From Pterois miles (lineage: Eukaryota; Chordata; Actinopteri; Perciformes; Scorpaenidae): DNA of 64,000 nucleotides. The DNA lies in the NCBI GenBank assembly GCA_947000775.1, contig CAMQGK010000242.1, forward strand, positions 501,001 through 565,000, given 5' to 3'. Of this stretch, positions 32,901-46,800 are shown in pieces. Every line of letters begins with the position of its first letter. The stretch's first letter is position 1. Both the position numbers and the translations under genes were made by a program. The notes below the pieces were generated by a model. That model saw only the letters and a list, made by a program, of their open reading frames with translations, had not been told where the DNA came from and searched no databases.

Positions 32901-35160
32901 CGGGCCGTGTTGGTGAACGGAGCCGTTGGTTCATGTTCCCACATCGTGCTGCATTATGCTTCCTCCAGGTGTGGCTGTGTTTACCGTGTTTACCGGCTGG
33001 GCCATGAACGCCCCTCTCATGTCGCATTCACGACCTCATCAGTGGAAAGTTTCTGAAAGCTTCACATTAACAAGGTACACAGACAGCTAATAATAAAATA
33101 ATAATAAAAAAGACAAAAAGAAAAGAAAAGAATTTAATAATTTAACTGTCAAATTAAACAGTTTGATTTTCGTGCCACTGGCTTTTTGTTTCTAATGTAT
33201 ATCTATATATCTATAATATACGGTGCTATACTGTAGCTGACTTGGTTTGTGACCATTTTTTCTTAAGGAAATTGTATTATTTATAGCATGTCATATCTAA
33301 TCTTAGCATTACATCACACAGATTGACTTGATTGAACAGATTGAGCTGGCTCCATCCATCCACAACACTCAGTATTATACATTATACGCAGTGACATATA
33401 GATGGGAAATACTCTCTTTTTCAAGTCCACAGAAATCACATTTAAAATATATATATATATATTAAAATAACAATATCAATCCATCTTTACTGGGTAAACT
33501 CTATGTAAATTCTTCCTTAAGTTTGTTAATGATAAAGAGTTTATCACAGTTTTCCAAGCTTTCTCCCAACTGTATATCCTCAAATTAGACCAAGAAGATG
33601 TAGATGAAGGGACAGAAACATAACTGTGCTCCTAATATGTTAGAGTGCTTCTCTTTCACTACATTAGAACCTCCAGTATGGATATTTTCCACACAATCTT
33701 CTGGGTTGTGAGGTTGACCAGAGTTTCGTAGCAGTATATGGACACTTTCTGGTATGCCCAAATAAATGTGTGGACCTTTCACAAAGTCTGTCACATCAGA
33801 CTTGATGATTTTACTTAATTGGAAAAATCTAGACATGACAGAGATCGTAACTAATCAAAGCTGAAAACCTTCCTGCTGATTGACCGCACATTAAAATGTC
33901 TCCAGTTAAGGGACTAAATCAGCCTTGGTAGCTGAGGATGGAGAATTAACTAACATCTATAATTCACTCGCATTCTTAAGTAGTTTATAATCTCAGGTAA
34001 TTCAATTAAAGCATCTTAAAACTGAGCACAAATACGCAGTATCATTGTCTCCTTTATCTTTTGTTAAAGAAATGAATTGTGTTGTAATAACTCTAGACTG
34101 AAACTGATGAATGTCTCAGATGTTTGAGGACATGATTAATCACCTCACATGCCATGATCAATGGATCAATGGCACTGACACAGCTGCTGCTACTACAAGC
34201 TGCCAACAGGCTATAGTCTTTGTTACATAGAACTTTGATTCATTTTTACATTTATGTTGCTTTACATCACTGTGACTTTTTCTGTGCTGGTGGCAAATCA
34301 AATGTCCTTTATAGTCAATAGAAAGTCTTATTTTACATATTTGACATGGCTTTAGACTGATGATAGACAACAGGAATAAATAGTTGAACGTTCAGTAGTT
34401 TGATCTAGTAGCCAGATTAATTTAACTACCTACAACATTTATTAACACATCAATATCCCCATTCTAATGGGTACTTTTATGTCTGAGTACTTTGTGTTAA
34501 TCATCTGCTAGTCAAGGCCACATACCCTTTTTTTAAGGGTCAGGTATCTTAAACACAGTGTATGAGGGAAAAGGAAAGTCAGTGGATTAATGTCAGTCGT
34601 CTACATGAAAACAGAGCTGAGCTGGAAAGCAAAGCTCTGGATCTATCAGTCAGTCTTCCTTCCTACTCTCACAATCTCCTTAACCGAGTCCTTTTCCTCT
34701 GTAGTATCACACTGATAGATCTGAATCCGACCTGGTGGTCAGGACCCCTTAGAGAATAATCTGAGGGATCAATAAAATGGAAAACTGAGGAAGAATGCAT
34801 CTCTGTTATACGTTATGGATATCCTTTTTTCAGACTTTCCTTGAATGCCTGTGCTCAGCCCATGTCCACCCTGCCCACAGACAGCAGCCACCGATCCAGT
34901 GTTGCCTTCGCTGTCTCCATGTCGGTGCAGTGGTTTTCTGTACACTGGGGGGCGCCACAGACACACAGAGTCATTTATTGTAGAGACAAGGCAGACACAT
35001 TGTGGTGAAAACCTATTTCCAGCTCCAGCACTGATAGATGTGGTCATGGCAGGTTTTAGCCACAAAGCAGCCTGCAGTAGCCCACAGCCGGACCCTGGTG
35101 GTACGTTGGCCGAGTAGAGTAGCCTTCACTTTATACTAAGTAATCTGACTACTCTGAGCA
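32901..35160. other. Intergenic DNA between cdt1 and piezo1, no gene seen
   Basis: AT-rich single-copy-looking DNA. A minus-strand 83-codon frame at 33836-33585 shows no domain I recognise and may be repeat-derived. AT dinucleotide runs lie near 33450-33462. Confidence 0.5.
34560..34760 (+). mobile_element. Short LINE 3'-ORF fragment
   Basis: The stretch reading GAGCTGAGCTGGAAAGCAAA and then GCTCTGGATCTATCAGTCAG matches the fragment at 50990-51030, and both resemble the end of a fish LINE ORF2. No open frame spans it. Confidence 0.55.
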
Positions 35161-35164
35161 GCAG

Positions 35165-38100
35165 GGAGGTGGAGAACAGCTCCTCGATGAAGCCTCTCCA
35201 TGAAGGCTCCTCTATGAAGCTTCTCCATGAAGGCCCCTCTATGAAGCCTCTCTATGAGGGCTCCTCTATGAAGCCTCTCTATAAAGGGTCCTCTATGAAG
35301 CCTCTCTATGAAGCCTCTATAAAGGCTCCTCTATGACGGCTCCTCTATGAAGCCTCTCTATGAAGCCTCTATAAAGGCTCCTCTATGAAGGCTCCTCTAT
35401 GAAGCCTCTCTATGAAGCCTCTATAAAGGCTCCTCTATAAAGGCTCCTCTATAAAGGCTCCCCTATGAAGCCTCTCTATGAAGCCTCTCTATAAAAGCTC
35501 TCTATGAAGCCTCTCTAAAGGCTCCTCTATGAAGCATCTCTATGAAGCCTCTCTATGAAGCCTCAATAAAGGCTCCTCTATGAAGGCTCCTCTATGAAGC
35601 CTCTCTATGAAGCCTCTATAAAGGCTCCTCTATAAAGGCTCCCCTATGAAGCCTCTCTATGAAGCCTCTATATAAAGGCTCTCTATGAAGGCTCCTCTAT
35701 GAAGCCTCTCTATGAAGCCTCTATAAAGGCTCTTCTATGAAGCCTCTCTATGAAGCCTCTGTAAAGGCTCCTCTATGAAGCATCTCTATGAAGCCTCTCT
35801 ATGAAGCCTCTCTATAAAGGCTCTCTATGAAGGCTCCTCTATGAAGCCTCTCTATGAAGCCTCTATAAAGGCTCCTCTATGAAGGCTCCTCTATGAAGCC
35901 TCTCTATGAAGCCTCTATAAAGGCTCCTCTATGAAGCATCTCTATGAAGCCTCTCTATAAAGGCTCTCTATGAAGGCTCCTCTATGAAGGCTCCTCTATG
36001 AAGCCTCTCTATGAAGCCTCTATAAAAGCTCCTCTATGAAGGCTCCTCTATGAAGCCTCTCTATGAAGCCTCTCTAAAGGCTCCTCTATGAAGCCTCTAT
36101 AAAGGCTCCTCTATGAAGGCTCCTCTATGAAGGCTCTCTATGAAGCCTCTATAAAGGCTCCTCTATGAAGCCTCTCTATGAAGCCTCTATAAAGGCTCCT
36201 CTATGAAGCATCTCTATGAAGCATCTTTATGAAGCCTCTCTATGAAGCCTCTCTATAAAGGCTCCTCTATGAAGCCTCTCTATGAAGCCTCTCTATGAAG
36301 CCTCTATAAAGGCTCCTCTATGAAGCATCTCTATGAAGCCTCTATAAAGGCTCCTCTATGAAGGCTCCTCTATGAAGCCTCTCTATGTAGCCTCTCTATG
36401 AAGCCTCTATAAAGGCTCCTCTATAAAGGCTCCCCTATGAAGCCTATCTATGAAGCCCTCTATAAAGGCTCTCTATGAAGGCTCCTCTATGAAGCCTCTC
36501 TATGAAGCCTCTATAAAGGCTCCTCTATAAAGGCTCCTCTATAAAGGCTCCTCTATGAAGGCTCTATAAAGGCTCCTCTATGAAGGCTCCTCTATGAAGC
36601 CTCCATAAAGGCTCCTCTATGAAGCCTCTCTATAAAGGCTCTCTATGAAGGCTCCTCTATGAAGCCTTTCTATGTAGCCTCTATAAAGGCTCCTCTATGA
36701 AGCATCTCTATGAAGCCTCTCTATGAAGCCTCTATAAAGGCTCCTCTATGAAGGCTCCTCTATGAAGCCTCTCTATAAAGGCTCTCTATGAAGGCTCCTC
36801 TATGAAGCCTCTCTATGAAGCCTCTCTATGTAGCCTCTATAAAGGCTCCTCCATGAAGCCTCTCTATGTAGCCTCTATAAAGGCTCCTCTATGAAGCCTC
36901 TCTATAAAGGCTCTCTATGAAGGCTCCTCTATGAAGCCTCTCTATGAAGCCTCTATAAAGGCTCCTCTATGAAGCCTCTCTATAAAGGCTCTCTATGAAG
37001 GCTCCTCTATGAAGCCTCTCTATGAAGCCTCTCTTTAAAGGCTCTCTATGAAGGCTCCTCTATGAAGCCTCTCTATGTAGCCTCTATAAAGGCTCCTCTA
37101 TGAAGCATCTCTATGAAGCCTCTCTATGAAGCCTCTATAAAGGCTCCTCTATGAAGGCTCCTCTATGAAGCATCTCTATAAAGGCTCTCTATGAAGGCTC
37201 CTCTATGAAGCCTCTCTATGAAGCCTCTCTATGTAGCCTCTATAAAGGCTCCTTCATGAAGCCTCTCTATGTAGCCTCTATAAAGGCTCCTCTATGAAGC
37301 CTCTCTATAAAGGCTCTCTATGAAGGCTCCTCTATGAAGCCTCTCTATGAAGCCTCTATAAAGGCTCCTCTATGAAGCCTCTCTATAAAGGCTCTCTATG
37401 AAGGCTCCTCTATGAAGCCTCTCTATGAAGCCTCTCTTTAAAGGCTCTCTATGCAGGCTCCTCTATGAAGCCTCTCTATGAAGCCTCTATAAAGGCTCCT
37501 CTATGACACATCTCTATGAAGCCTCTCTAAAGGCTCCTCTATGAAGCATCTCTATGAAGCCTCTCTATGAAGCCTCTATAAAGGCTCCTCTATGAAGCAT
37601 CTCTATGAAGCATCTCTATGAAGCCTCTCTATGAAGCCTCTATAAAGGCTCCTCTATGAAGGCTCCTCTATGAAGCCTCTCTATAAAGGCTCTCTATGAA
37701 GGCTCCTCTATGAAGCCTCTCTATGTAGCCTCTATAAAGGCTCGTCTATGAAGCCTCTCTATGTAGCCTCTATAAAGGCTCCTCTATGAAGCCTCTCTAT
37801 GTAGCCTCTCTATAAAGGCTCTCTATGAAGGCTCCTCTATGAAGCCTCTCTATGAAGCCTCTATAAAGGCTCCTCTATGAAGCCTCTCTATAAAGGCTCT
37901 CTATGAAGGCTCCTCTATGAAGCCTCTCTATGAAGCCTCTCTATGTAGCCTCTATAAAGGCTCCTTCATGAAGCCTCTCTATGTAGCCTCTATAAAGGCT
38001 CCTCTATGAAGCCTCTCTATAAAGGCTCTCTATGAAGGCTCCTCTATGAAGCCTCTCTATGAAGCCTCTATAAAGGCTCCTCTATGAAGCCTCTCTATAA

Positions 38101-39352
38101 AGGCTCTCTATGAAGGCTCCTCTATGAAGCCTCTCTATGAAGCCTCTCTTTAAAGGCTCTCTATGAAGGCTCCTCTATGAAGCCTCTCTATGAAGCCTCT
38201 ATAAAGGCTCCTCTATGACGCATCTCTATGAAGCCTCTCTAAAGGCTCCTCTATGAAGCATCTCTATGAAGCCTCTCTATGAAGCCTCTATAAAGGCTCC
38301 TCTATGAAGCATCTCTATGAAGCATCTCTATGAAGCCTCTCTATGAAGCCTCTATAAAGGCTCCTCTATGAAGGCTCCTCTATGAAGCCTCTCTATAAAG
38401 GCTCTCTATGAAGGCTCCTCTATGAAGCCTCTCTATGTAGCCTCTGTAAAGGCTCGTCTATGAAGCCTCTCTATGTAGCCTCTATAAAGGCTCCTCTATG
38501 AAGCCTCTCTATAAAGGCTCTCTATAAAGGCTCCTCTATGAAGCCTCTCTATGTAGCCTCTCTATAAAGGCTCTCTATGAAGGCTCCTCTATGAAGCCTC
38601 TCTATAAAGGCTCTCTATGAAGGCTCCTCTATGAAGCCTCTCTATGAAGCCTCTATAAAGGCTCCTCTATGAAGCCTCTCTATAAAGGCTCTCTATGAAG
38701 GCTCCTCTATGAAGCCTCTCTATGAAGCCTCTCTATGTAGCCTCTATAAAGGCTCCTTCATGAAGCCTCTCTATGTAGCCTCTATAAAGGCTCCTCTATG
38801 AAGCCTCTCTATAAAGGCTCTCTATGAAGGCTCCTCTATGAAGCCTCTCTATGAAGCCTCTATAAAGGCTCCTCTATGAAGCCTCTCTATAAAGGCTCTC
38901 TATGAAGGCTCCTCTATGAAGCCTCTCTATGAAGCCTCTCTTTAAAGGCTCTATAAAGGCTCCTCTATGACGCATCTCTATGAAGCCTCTCTAAAGGCTC
39001 CTCTATGAAGCATCTCTATGAAGCCTCTCTATGAAGCCTCTATAAAGGCTCCTCTATGAAGCATCTCTATGAAGCATCTCTATGAAGCTCTCTCTATGAA
39101 GCCTCTATAAAGGCTCCTCTATGAAGGCTCCTCTATGAAGCCTCTCTATAAAGGCTCTCTATGAAGGCTCCTCTATGAAGCCTCTCTATGTAGCCTCTAT
39201 AAAGGCTCCTCTATGAAGCCTCTCTATAAAGGCTCTCTATAAAGGCTCCTCTATGAAGCCTCTCTATGTAGCCTCTCTATAAAGGCTCTCTATGAAGGCT
39301 CCTCTATGAAGCCTCTCTATAAAGGCTCTCTATGAAGGCTCCTCTATGAAAC
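35165..39352. repeat. 4.2-kb satellite of CTCTATGAAGC / CTATAAAGGCTC units with a ~712-bp higher-order period
   Basis: Basic blocks of 11-14 bp: CCTCTCTATGAAG, CCTCTATAAAGG and CTCCTCTATGAAG. Rare variants recur at fixed spacing: CCTTCATG at 37251, 37963 and 38755; TGACACATC/TGACGCATC at 37504, 38216 and 38968; CTCGTCTATG at 37741 and 38453. This shows a 712-bp higher-order unit, with indels in the third copy. It ends about 430 bp before the piezo1 start codon. Confidence 0.93.
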
Positions 39353-39359
39353 CTCCTCT

Positions 39360-39783
39360 CCGCCCTCCACACTCAGCAGCCTGTGAATCACATTTTCCAC
39401 CTACTACCCAGTGACTCCAGACTGGGCCCCGCCGGAGGAACACACGCAACAAAAGCTCTCTTCCTCCCGAGAACTCCACCGAACCGAGTCGGTGTGCTGC
39501 CCCGCATCCAGCCCAAGGCTTTAAACAGGTCCGGTCCGGTCCGGTCGACCGATCCGAACAGCTGCTTCAACTTCAACACTTTCCACCAAAGTTTTCTCTT
39601 TTCGTGGAGGATCATGAGCGAGTGTCGGACTAACGCTGTCTTCGCTGCTCGGGCGTTTTTCACCGATCAACCGGATGGAGCCTTAGAAGTTAGCGAACAC
39701 GTGTTTGTGCCCTGATCGATGGTAGTTATTGATCTATCGTTGGCGATTATCGGGGAGCGAGTATTGATCCGCGGACTGCTGAC
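39360..39783 (+). promoter_or_regulatory. piezo1: Unique CpG-bearing 5' region of piezo1
   Basis: About 420 bp of non-repetitive, CpG-containing DNA directly upstream of the piezo1 start codon, between the end of the large satellite and exon 1. It includes tandem GGTCCGGTCC motifs around 39529-39543 and a 110-codon open frame that does not join exon 1 and is probably 5' UTR. Promoter and UTR status are inferred from position. Confidence 0.55.
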
Positions 39784-40970
39784 ATGGATCTCCAGGTGAT
39801 TGTCTGGCTCTTCTACTCCTGTCTGATGCCCACTGCGCTGCTAACAGGTAAATAACTTTCACTTGTCTCAGTAAAGGAACGACTTTACACAACAAAGGCT
39901 CCTCTATGAAGCCTCTCTATGAAGCCTCCTCTCTATGAAGCCTCTCTATGAAGCCTCCTCTCTATGAAGCCTCCTCTCTATGAAGCCTCTCTATGAAGCC
40001 TCCTCTCTATGAAGCCTCCTCTCTATGAAGCCTCTCTATGAAGCCCTCTCTATGAAGCCTCCTCTCTATGAAGCCTCCTCTCTATGAAGCCTCTCTATGA
40101 AGCCTCTCTATGAAGCCTCCTCTCTATGAAGCCTCTCCATGAGCCTCTCTATGAAGCCTCCTCTCTATGAAGCCTCTCTATGAAGCCTCCTCTCTATGAA
40201 GCCTCCTCTCTATGAAGCCTCCTCTCTATGAAGCCTCTCCTCTATGAAGCCTCCTCTCTATGAAGCCTCCTCTCTATGAAGCCTCCTCTCTATGAAGACT
40301 CTCTATGAAGCCTCCTCTCTATGAAGCCTCCTCTCTATGAAGCCTCTCTATGAAGCCTCCTCTCTATGAAGCCTCCTCTCTATGAAGCCTCTCTATGAAG
40401 CCTCCTCTCTATGAAGCCCTCTCTATGAAGCCTCTCTATGAAGCCTCCTCTCTATGAAGCCTCTCTATGAAGCCTCCTCTCTATGAAGCCTCTCTATGAA
40501 GCCTCCCCTCTCTATGAAGCCTCCTCTCTATGAAGCCTCCTCTCTATGAAGCCTCTCTATGAAGCCTCCTCTCTATGAAGCACTCTCTATGAAGCCTCCC
40601 TCTCTATGAAGCCTCCTCTCTATGAAGCCTCTCTATGAAGCCTCCTCTCTATGAAGGCAACAACTAAGCTGTCAAACTGTTCATTTCACCGACGTGACGT
40701 AAACGGTCACGTCGCCTCACGCTTCACCACGACTACGAGTCCGAGTGGCTGCTAGTCCAGACAAGACGACTGCAGATGACGGTTCAGATGGCCTCTCTGC
40801 AGAGACACAAGCTAACTGATCTGCTGTGGAAGTGGGGGCTGGAGGAGGTGCTGGTGGAGCTGTGGAAAATATGAAATATCCTCTAAGTTATTAGAAATAT
40901 TAGGCAAATGAAGTATGACTGCGATAATATTTAACAGCCACGACCACGAAGATCCACGGTACTAGTCAAC

Positions 40971-41022
<52 letters not shown>

Positions 41023-41045
41023 ATATCTATTTATCTATCTATCTG

Positions 41046-41078
<33 letters not shown>

Positions 41079-41265
41079 ATATTTATCTATCTATCTATCT
41101 ATATATTTATCTATCTATCTGTCTATCTATCTATCTATCTATCTATCTATATATCTATCTATCTATCTATCTATCTATATATTTATCTATCTATCTGTCT
41201 ATCTATCTATCTATCTATCGATCTATATATTTATCTATCTATCTATCTATATATTTATCTATCTA

Positions 41266-41338
<73 letters not shown>

Positions 41339-41357
41339 ATATTTATCTATCTATCTG

Positions 41358-41402
<45 letters not shown>

Positions 41403-41443
41403 ATATTTATCTATCTATCTGTCTATCTATCTATCTATCTATA

Positions 41444-41478
<35 letters not shown>

Positions 41479-41565
41479 ATATTTATCTATCTATCTGTCT
41501 ATCTATCTATCTATCTATCGATCTATATATTTATCTATCTATCTATCTATATATTTATCTATCTA

Positions 41566-41610
<45 letters not shown>

Positions 41611-41697
41611 ATATTTATCTATCTATCTTTCTATCTATCTATCTATCTATCGATCTATATATTTATCTATCTATCTATCTATATATTTATCTATCTA

Positions 41698-41756
<59 letters not shown>

Positions 41757-43842
41757 GTCTGTCCATCTACCTCTCTATCTAGTGTATCCCTCTATCCATC
41801 TATCTCTCTATCTAGTGTATCCCTCTATCCATGTATCTCTCTATCTAGTGTATCCCTCCATCCATCTATCTCTCTATCTAGTGTATCCCTCCATCCATCT
41901 ATCTCTCTATCTAGTGTATCCCTCTATCCATGTATCTCTCTATCTAGTGTATCCCTCTATCCATGTATCTCTCTATCTAGTGTATCCCTCTATCCATGTA
42001 TCTCTCTATCTAGTGTATCCCTCTATCCATGTATCTCTCTATCTAGTGTATCCCTCCATCCATCTATCTCTCTATCTAGTGTATCCCTCCATCCATCTAT
42101 CTCTCTATCTAGTGTATCCCTCCATCCATCTATCTCTCTATCTAGTGTATCCCTCCATCCATCTATCTCTCTATCTAGTGTATCCCTCTATCCATGTATC
42201 TCTCTAACTGCCAAGACACACACATCCAGTCCACAGCTGGAAAGCAGTGCAGTAAACGCAGTAGTCCCATAATGCACTGCACTTCTTTTGTTTATGGCTG
42301 GACAGCAGTAAAGTGGGACCTCATAAACCAGGGATGGATGCATGATTAGTCAGTATTTTATTAAAGTACACATTTAAATTAGCTCACAGATTGACCTATG
42401 CTACCCCACACTACCCCCTTCACCACTCCGAGCACCCCTAACCCAGGGGGGTCAGACTCAGTTTGATCCTGGTCCACAGCAGCATCGTGGTTCCCCTCAA
42501 AGGGCCGGCTGTAACCTTACAGTAGGTCTCCATCAACCACTAACATGGATCCTCTTTCTGTCCTTCCCTCTGCACCAACCTTTCTCTTCTCAGACAGTTT
42601 GGTTCTGTTCAGATTACTTTACGACCCCATCGCTCGGCTAGAGCGCCGCTGCTGGAAACGCTGATACTGAGACGCTTCAGTGTGTATTACAAAATGGAGA
42701 TGCATTGTGGGACATGTAGTTTAGACACCGTACTCTGTTAAGCAGCATAGAGTTGTATGATAGGCATAATATATTCTTTGCAGGCCCTCATAACATGAGG
42801 TGGCGGGTCTCAGCGGGCCTCATTTGGCCCGCGGGCCAAAGTGTTGTGTTGTGTGTGTCTGTATGTGTTGTGTTGTGTGTGTCTGTGTGTGTTGTGTTGT
42901 GTGTGTGTTGTGTATGTCTGTGTCTGTATGTGTTGTGTTGTGTGTGTTGTGTGTGTCTGTGTGTGTTGTGTTGTGTGTGTGTTGTGTGTTGTGTGTATGT
43001 GTGTGTCTGTATGTGTTGTGTGTTGTGTGTGTTGTGTGTGTCTGTGTGTGTTGTGTTGTGTGTGTGTTGTGTGTTGTGTGTGTCTGTGTGTGTTGTGTTG
43101 TGTGTGTGTTTGTGTGTTGTGTGTATGTGTGTGTCTGTATGTGTTGTGTGTTGTGTGTGTTGTGTGTGTTGTGTTGTGTGTGTGTTGTGTGTTGTGTGTT
43201 GTGTTCTGTGTGTGTTGTGTTGTGTGTGTCTGTATTGTGTTGTGTATGTCTGTGTCTGTATGTGTTTTGTGTGTGTCTGTGTGTGTTGTGTTTTTGTGTG
43301 TGTGTTGTGTGTTGTGTGTTGTGTGTGTCTGTATGTGTTGTGTTGTGTGTGTCTGTGTTGTATGTGTTGTGTGTGTCTGTGTGTGTTGTGTGTTGTGTGT
43401 TGTGTGTGTCTGTATGTGTTGTGTTGTGTTTTTTTTTTTTTGTGTCTGTATGTGTGGGGGGTGTGTTGTGTGTGTCTGTGTGTGTTGTGTGTTGTGTGTT
43501 GTGTGTTGTGTGTGTCTGTGTGTGTTGTGTTGTGTGTGTCTGTGTGTGTTGTGTGTTGTGTGTGTCTGTATGTGTTGTGTGTGTCTGATTTTTGTGTGTT
43601 GTGTATGTGTGTGTGTTGTGTGTGTGTGTGTGTGGTGGTGGGGGGGGGGGTTGTGGTGTCTGTGTGTGTTGTGTGTGTCTGTGTGTGTTGTGTTGTGTGT
43701 GTGTTGTGTGTTGTGTGTTGTGTGTGTCTGTATGTGTTGTGTTGTGTGTGTCTGTATGTGTTGTGTGTGTCTGTGTGTGTTGTGTGTTGTGTGTTGTGTG
43801 TGTCTGTATGTGTTGTGTTGTGTGTGTCTGTGTGTGTATGTG

Positions 43843-43873
<31 letters not shown>

Positions 43874-46800
43874 GTGTGTTGTGTGTTGTGTGTGTCTGTA
43901 TGTGTTGTGTGTGTCTGTGTGTGTTGTGTTGTGTATGAGCGTTGCTAAGGCAGTGAGTCAGAGCAGTTAAACCAGACTTCACGGCTGGGTGGGAAATACT
44001 GGGAGTGTGTGTGAGCTGTGGGAGAGGACCGCTGAGGGTTTACCAGCTCTCTCAGCCCAGATACAGTGAACGGCAGCGATCTGATAACCAGTGACACAGT
44101 TAGTCCTTCTGGCTCCACAGCATCAAACTCTTCCTCCCAAAGACCTGAAACTCCACAACCTTTTACTGACTTTCAGAGCCAAGTCAGATTTTCCTATGTG
44201 CTGGCTTCTTTTTCCTGCTCGGCTCTAATGGTGAAGACATGCCGTTGCATGTCTGAGCCAGCTGAGAGTGGCCCACTCGGAGGGTTCAGAGCCAGGACAG
44301 TTTCTGCTCCAAGGTTCTGACTGGCCTGTAATGGAGCATTAACTCATGGAACATCTGACCACAAAGCCTCTTTCTGGGAAATGTAGATGCCAAGTAAACA
44401 CGTGTAAACCGGGCCAAACATGTACTTACAGTGTCCGGAGGACAGGTGAACGTTAGCAGGGTTAGCAGGCTTCTCTCACCAGTCACATCTGTACTGAAAC
44501 ATCCTTCAGTAACAACAGTCCACTTACAAATCGGTTGCTGAGCACATATGAGCCACTGGCTGCTTGGGCCAACTGGATATAACATGAGTGAATGGGAGTC
44601 TACCTGTCTACCTACCTGTCTACCTGTCTTTCTGCCTGTCTACCTGTCTACCTGCCTGTCTACCTGTCTGTCTGCCTGTCTACCTGTCTACCTGCCTGTC
44701 TACCTGTCTACCTGTCTGCCTGTCTACCTGTCTGTCTGTCTACCTGTCTGCCTGTCTACCTGTCTACCTGTCTACCTGCCTGTCTACCTGTCTACCTGTC
44801 TGCCTGTCTACCTGTCTGTCTGTCTACCTGTCTGCCTGTCTACCTGTCTACCTGTCTGCCTGTCTACCTGTCTGCCTGTCTACCTGTCTGTCTACCTGTC
44901 TGCCTGTCTACCTGTCTGTCTACCTGTCTGCCTGTCTATCTTTCTCTTTCCCTGTCTACCTGTCTACCTGCCTGTCTACCTGTCTACCTGTCTGCCTGTC
45001 TACCTGTTACCTGCCTGTCTACCTGTCTGTCTACCTGTTTGTCTGCCTGTCTGCCTGTCTACCTGCCTTATTTACTGTCTACCTGTCTGCCTGTCTACCT
45101 CTGTCTACCTGTCTGCCTGTCTACCTGTCTGCCTGTCTACCTGTTCTGTCTACCTGTCTGCCTGTCTACCTGTCTGTCTCCTGTCTGCCTGTCTCCTGTC
45201 TCTGTCTGCCTGTCTCCTGTCTGCCTGTCTGTCTACCTGTCTGCCTGTCTACCTGTCTACCTGCCTGTCTACCTGTCTACCTGTCTACCTGCCTGTCTAC
45301 CTGTCTACCTGCCTGTCTACCTGTCTACCTGTCTACCTGTCTGCCTGTCTACCTGTCTGCCTGTCTACCTGTCTACCTGTCTACCTGTCTACCTGCCTGT
45401 CTACCTGTCTACCTGTCTGTCTACCTGTCTACCTGTCTGTCTACCTGTCTGCCTGTCTACCTGTCTGTCTACCTGTCTACCTGTCTGTCTACCTGTCTGC
45501 CTGTCTACCTGTCTACCTGCCTGTCTACCTGTCTACCTGTCTACCTGCCTGTCTACCTGTCTACCTGTCTACCTGCCTGTCTACCTGTCTGTCTACCTGT
45601 CTACCTGCCTGTCTACCTGTCTGCCTGTCTACCTGTCTACCTGCCTGCCTGTCTACCTGTCTACTTGTCTACCTGCCTGTCTACCTGTCTACCTGCCTGT
45701 CTACCTGTCTGTCTACCTGTCTACCTGCCTGTCTACCTGTCTGCCTGTCTACCTGTCTACCTGCCTGCCTGTCTACCTGCCTGTCTACCTGTCTGTCTAC
45801 CTGTCTACCTGTCTGTCTCTGTGTTCCACCAGCTGCTAGCTTGGCAGCTGTGAGTATGAGCCATGTTCATGCTGCTGATGTTGGGGGGTGTTTGGAGGGA
45901 GGCCTGGTGGTTTCTGCTGCTCCACAGCTGCTTTAGCTCACCATCACACAGCCCTTTCTGACGGGGAACTGAAGCTGTTATACTGCTCTCTTCAGACACC
46001 CGACTATCCAGCCATCCCTCCGTTATCTCCATCCGCTTATCCTGTTCAGGGTACCGGGGGGCCGGAGCCGATCCCAGCCGGCACTGGGTGACGCCGGGTT
46101 CACCTGGACAGGTCACCAGTCCGTCACGGCGCTGACACATAGACAGACGACCATTCACGCTCACATTCACACCTGCGGGACATTTAGAGTCATCAGTTAA
46201 CCTGCGAGTCTTTGGACTGTGGGAGGAAACCGGAGAACCTGGAGAAAACCCACGTTACTCACAGAAGAGCCCAAAGCTGGGTTTGTTAGGCTGCATCTCC
46301 AGAACAGGGTCCTGTCCTTTATTTTTACTCTGAGCAGCTTTAACCAGCCGTGTTTCTCAGGTCGTCGGATCACCAGGTGGCATCATGGCCTCTTCGCTAA
46401 CTTCTCGTTTTATTCTTTGAATCCTTCTGCTTCTGCTGCTGTCACTTCAGCATGAGGTAGTGCTGGATCATATAAATAGCTTAAAGGTGCTACATTCATT
46501 ATTAACAATATAACAGCAAACAAGTGTAGTCTGTGATATAAGCATTAATATATCATCAACTGTTGTCTATGTAAAGCTATACAGTACAGTATATATCTGT
46601 GTGAGGGATGCTGATTTTGAACAGCGTTCTAACTTGTTAATCAGGGCTCCAGCGTGTGACCATTTCACTTGGACACGTCCAGGTGAATCGGCCTATTTTC
46701 CTCCTGATCATGTGACTTTTTGAACAATAAATCAATCAAGTGTTGAAATCAAATGAGCGGAGCCACTCTTTAACATTAAGATGCATTCAGGCAGTGTTTC

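Noticed and set aside
33585..33836. 83-codon minus-strand frame as a possible gene between cdt1 and piezo1
   Set aside because: No recognised domain, no splice or promoter signals; could be repeat-derived.
35165..39352. CRISPR-like regular repeats
   Set aside because: The array has no unique spacers; it is a vertebrate satellite with higher-order structure in an animal genome.
42753..43982. Long Cys/Val-rich (plus) and His/Thr-rich (minus) open frames
   Set aside because: Low-complexity GT repeat lacking stop triplets; no domain.
44548..45936. 462-codon plus-strand open frame (Leu/Pro/Thr/Cys-rich)
   Set aside because: Pure translation of CTGTCTAC/CTGTCTGC octamers; all three plus frames are open, so length is meaningless and there is no promoter or splice context.
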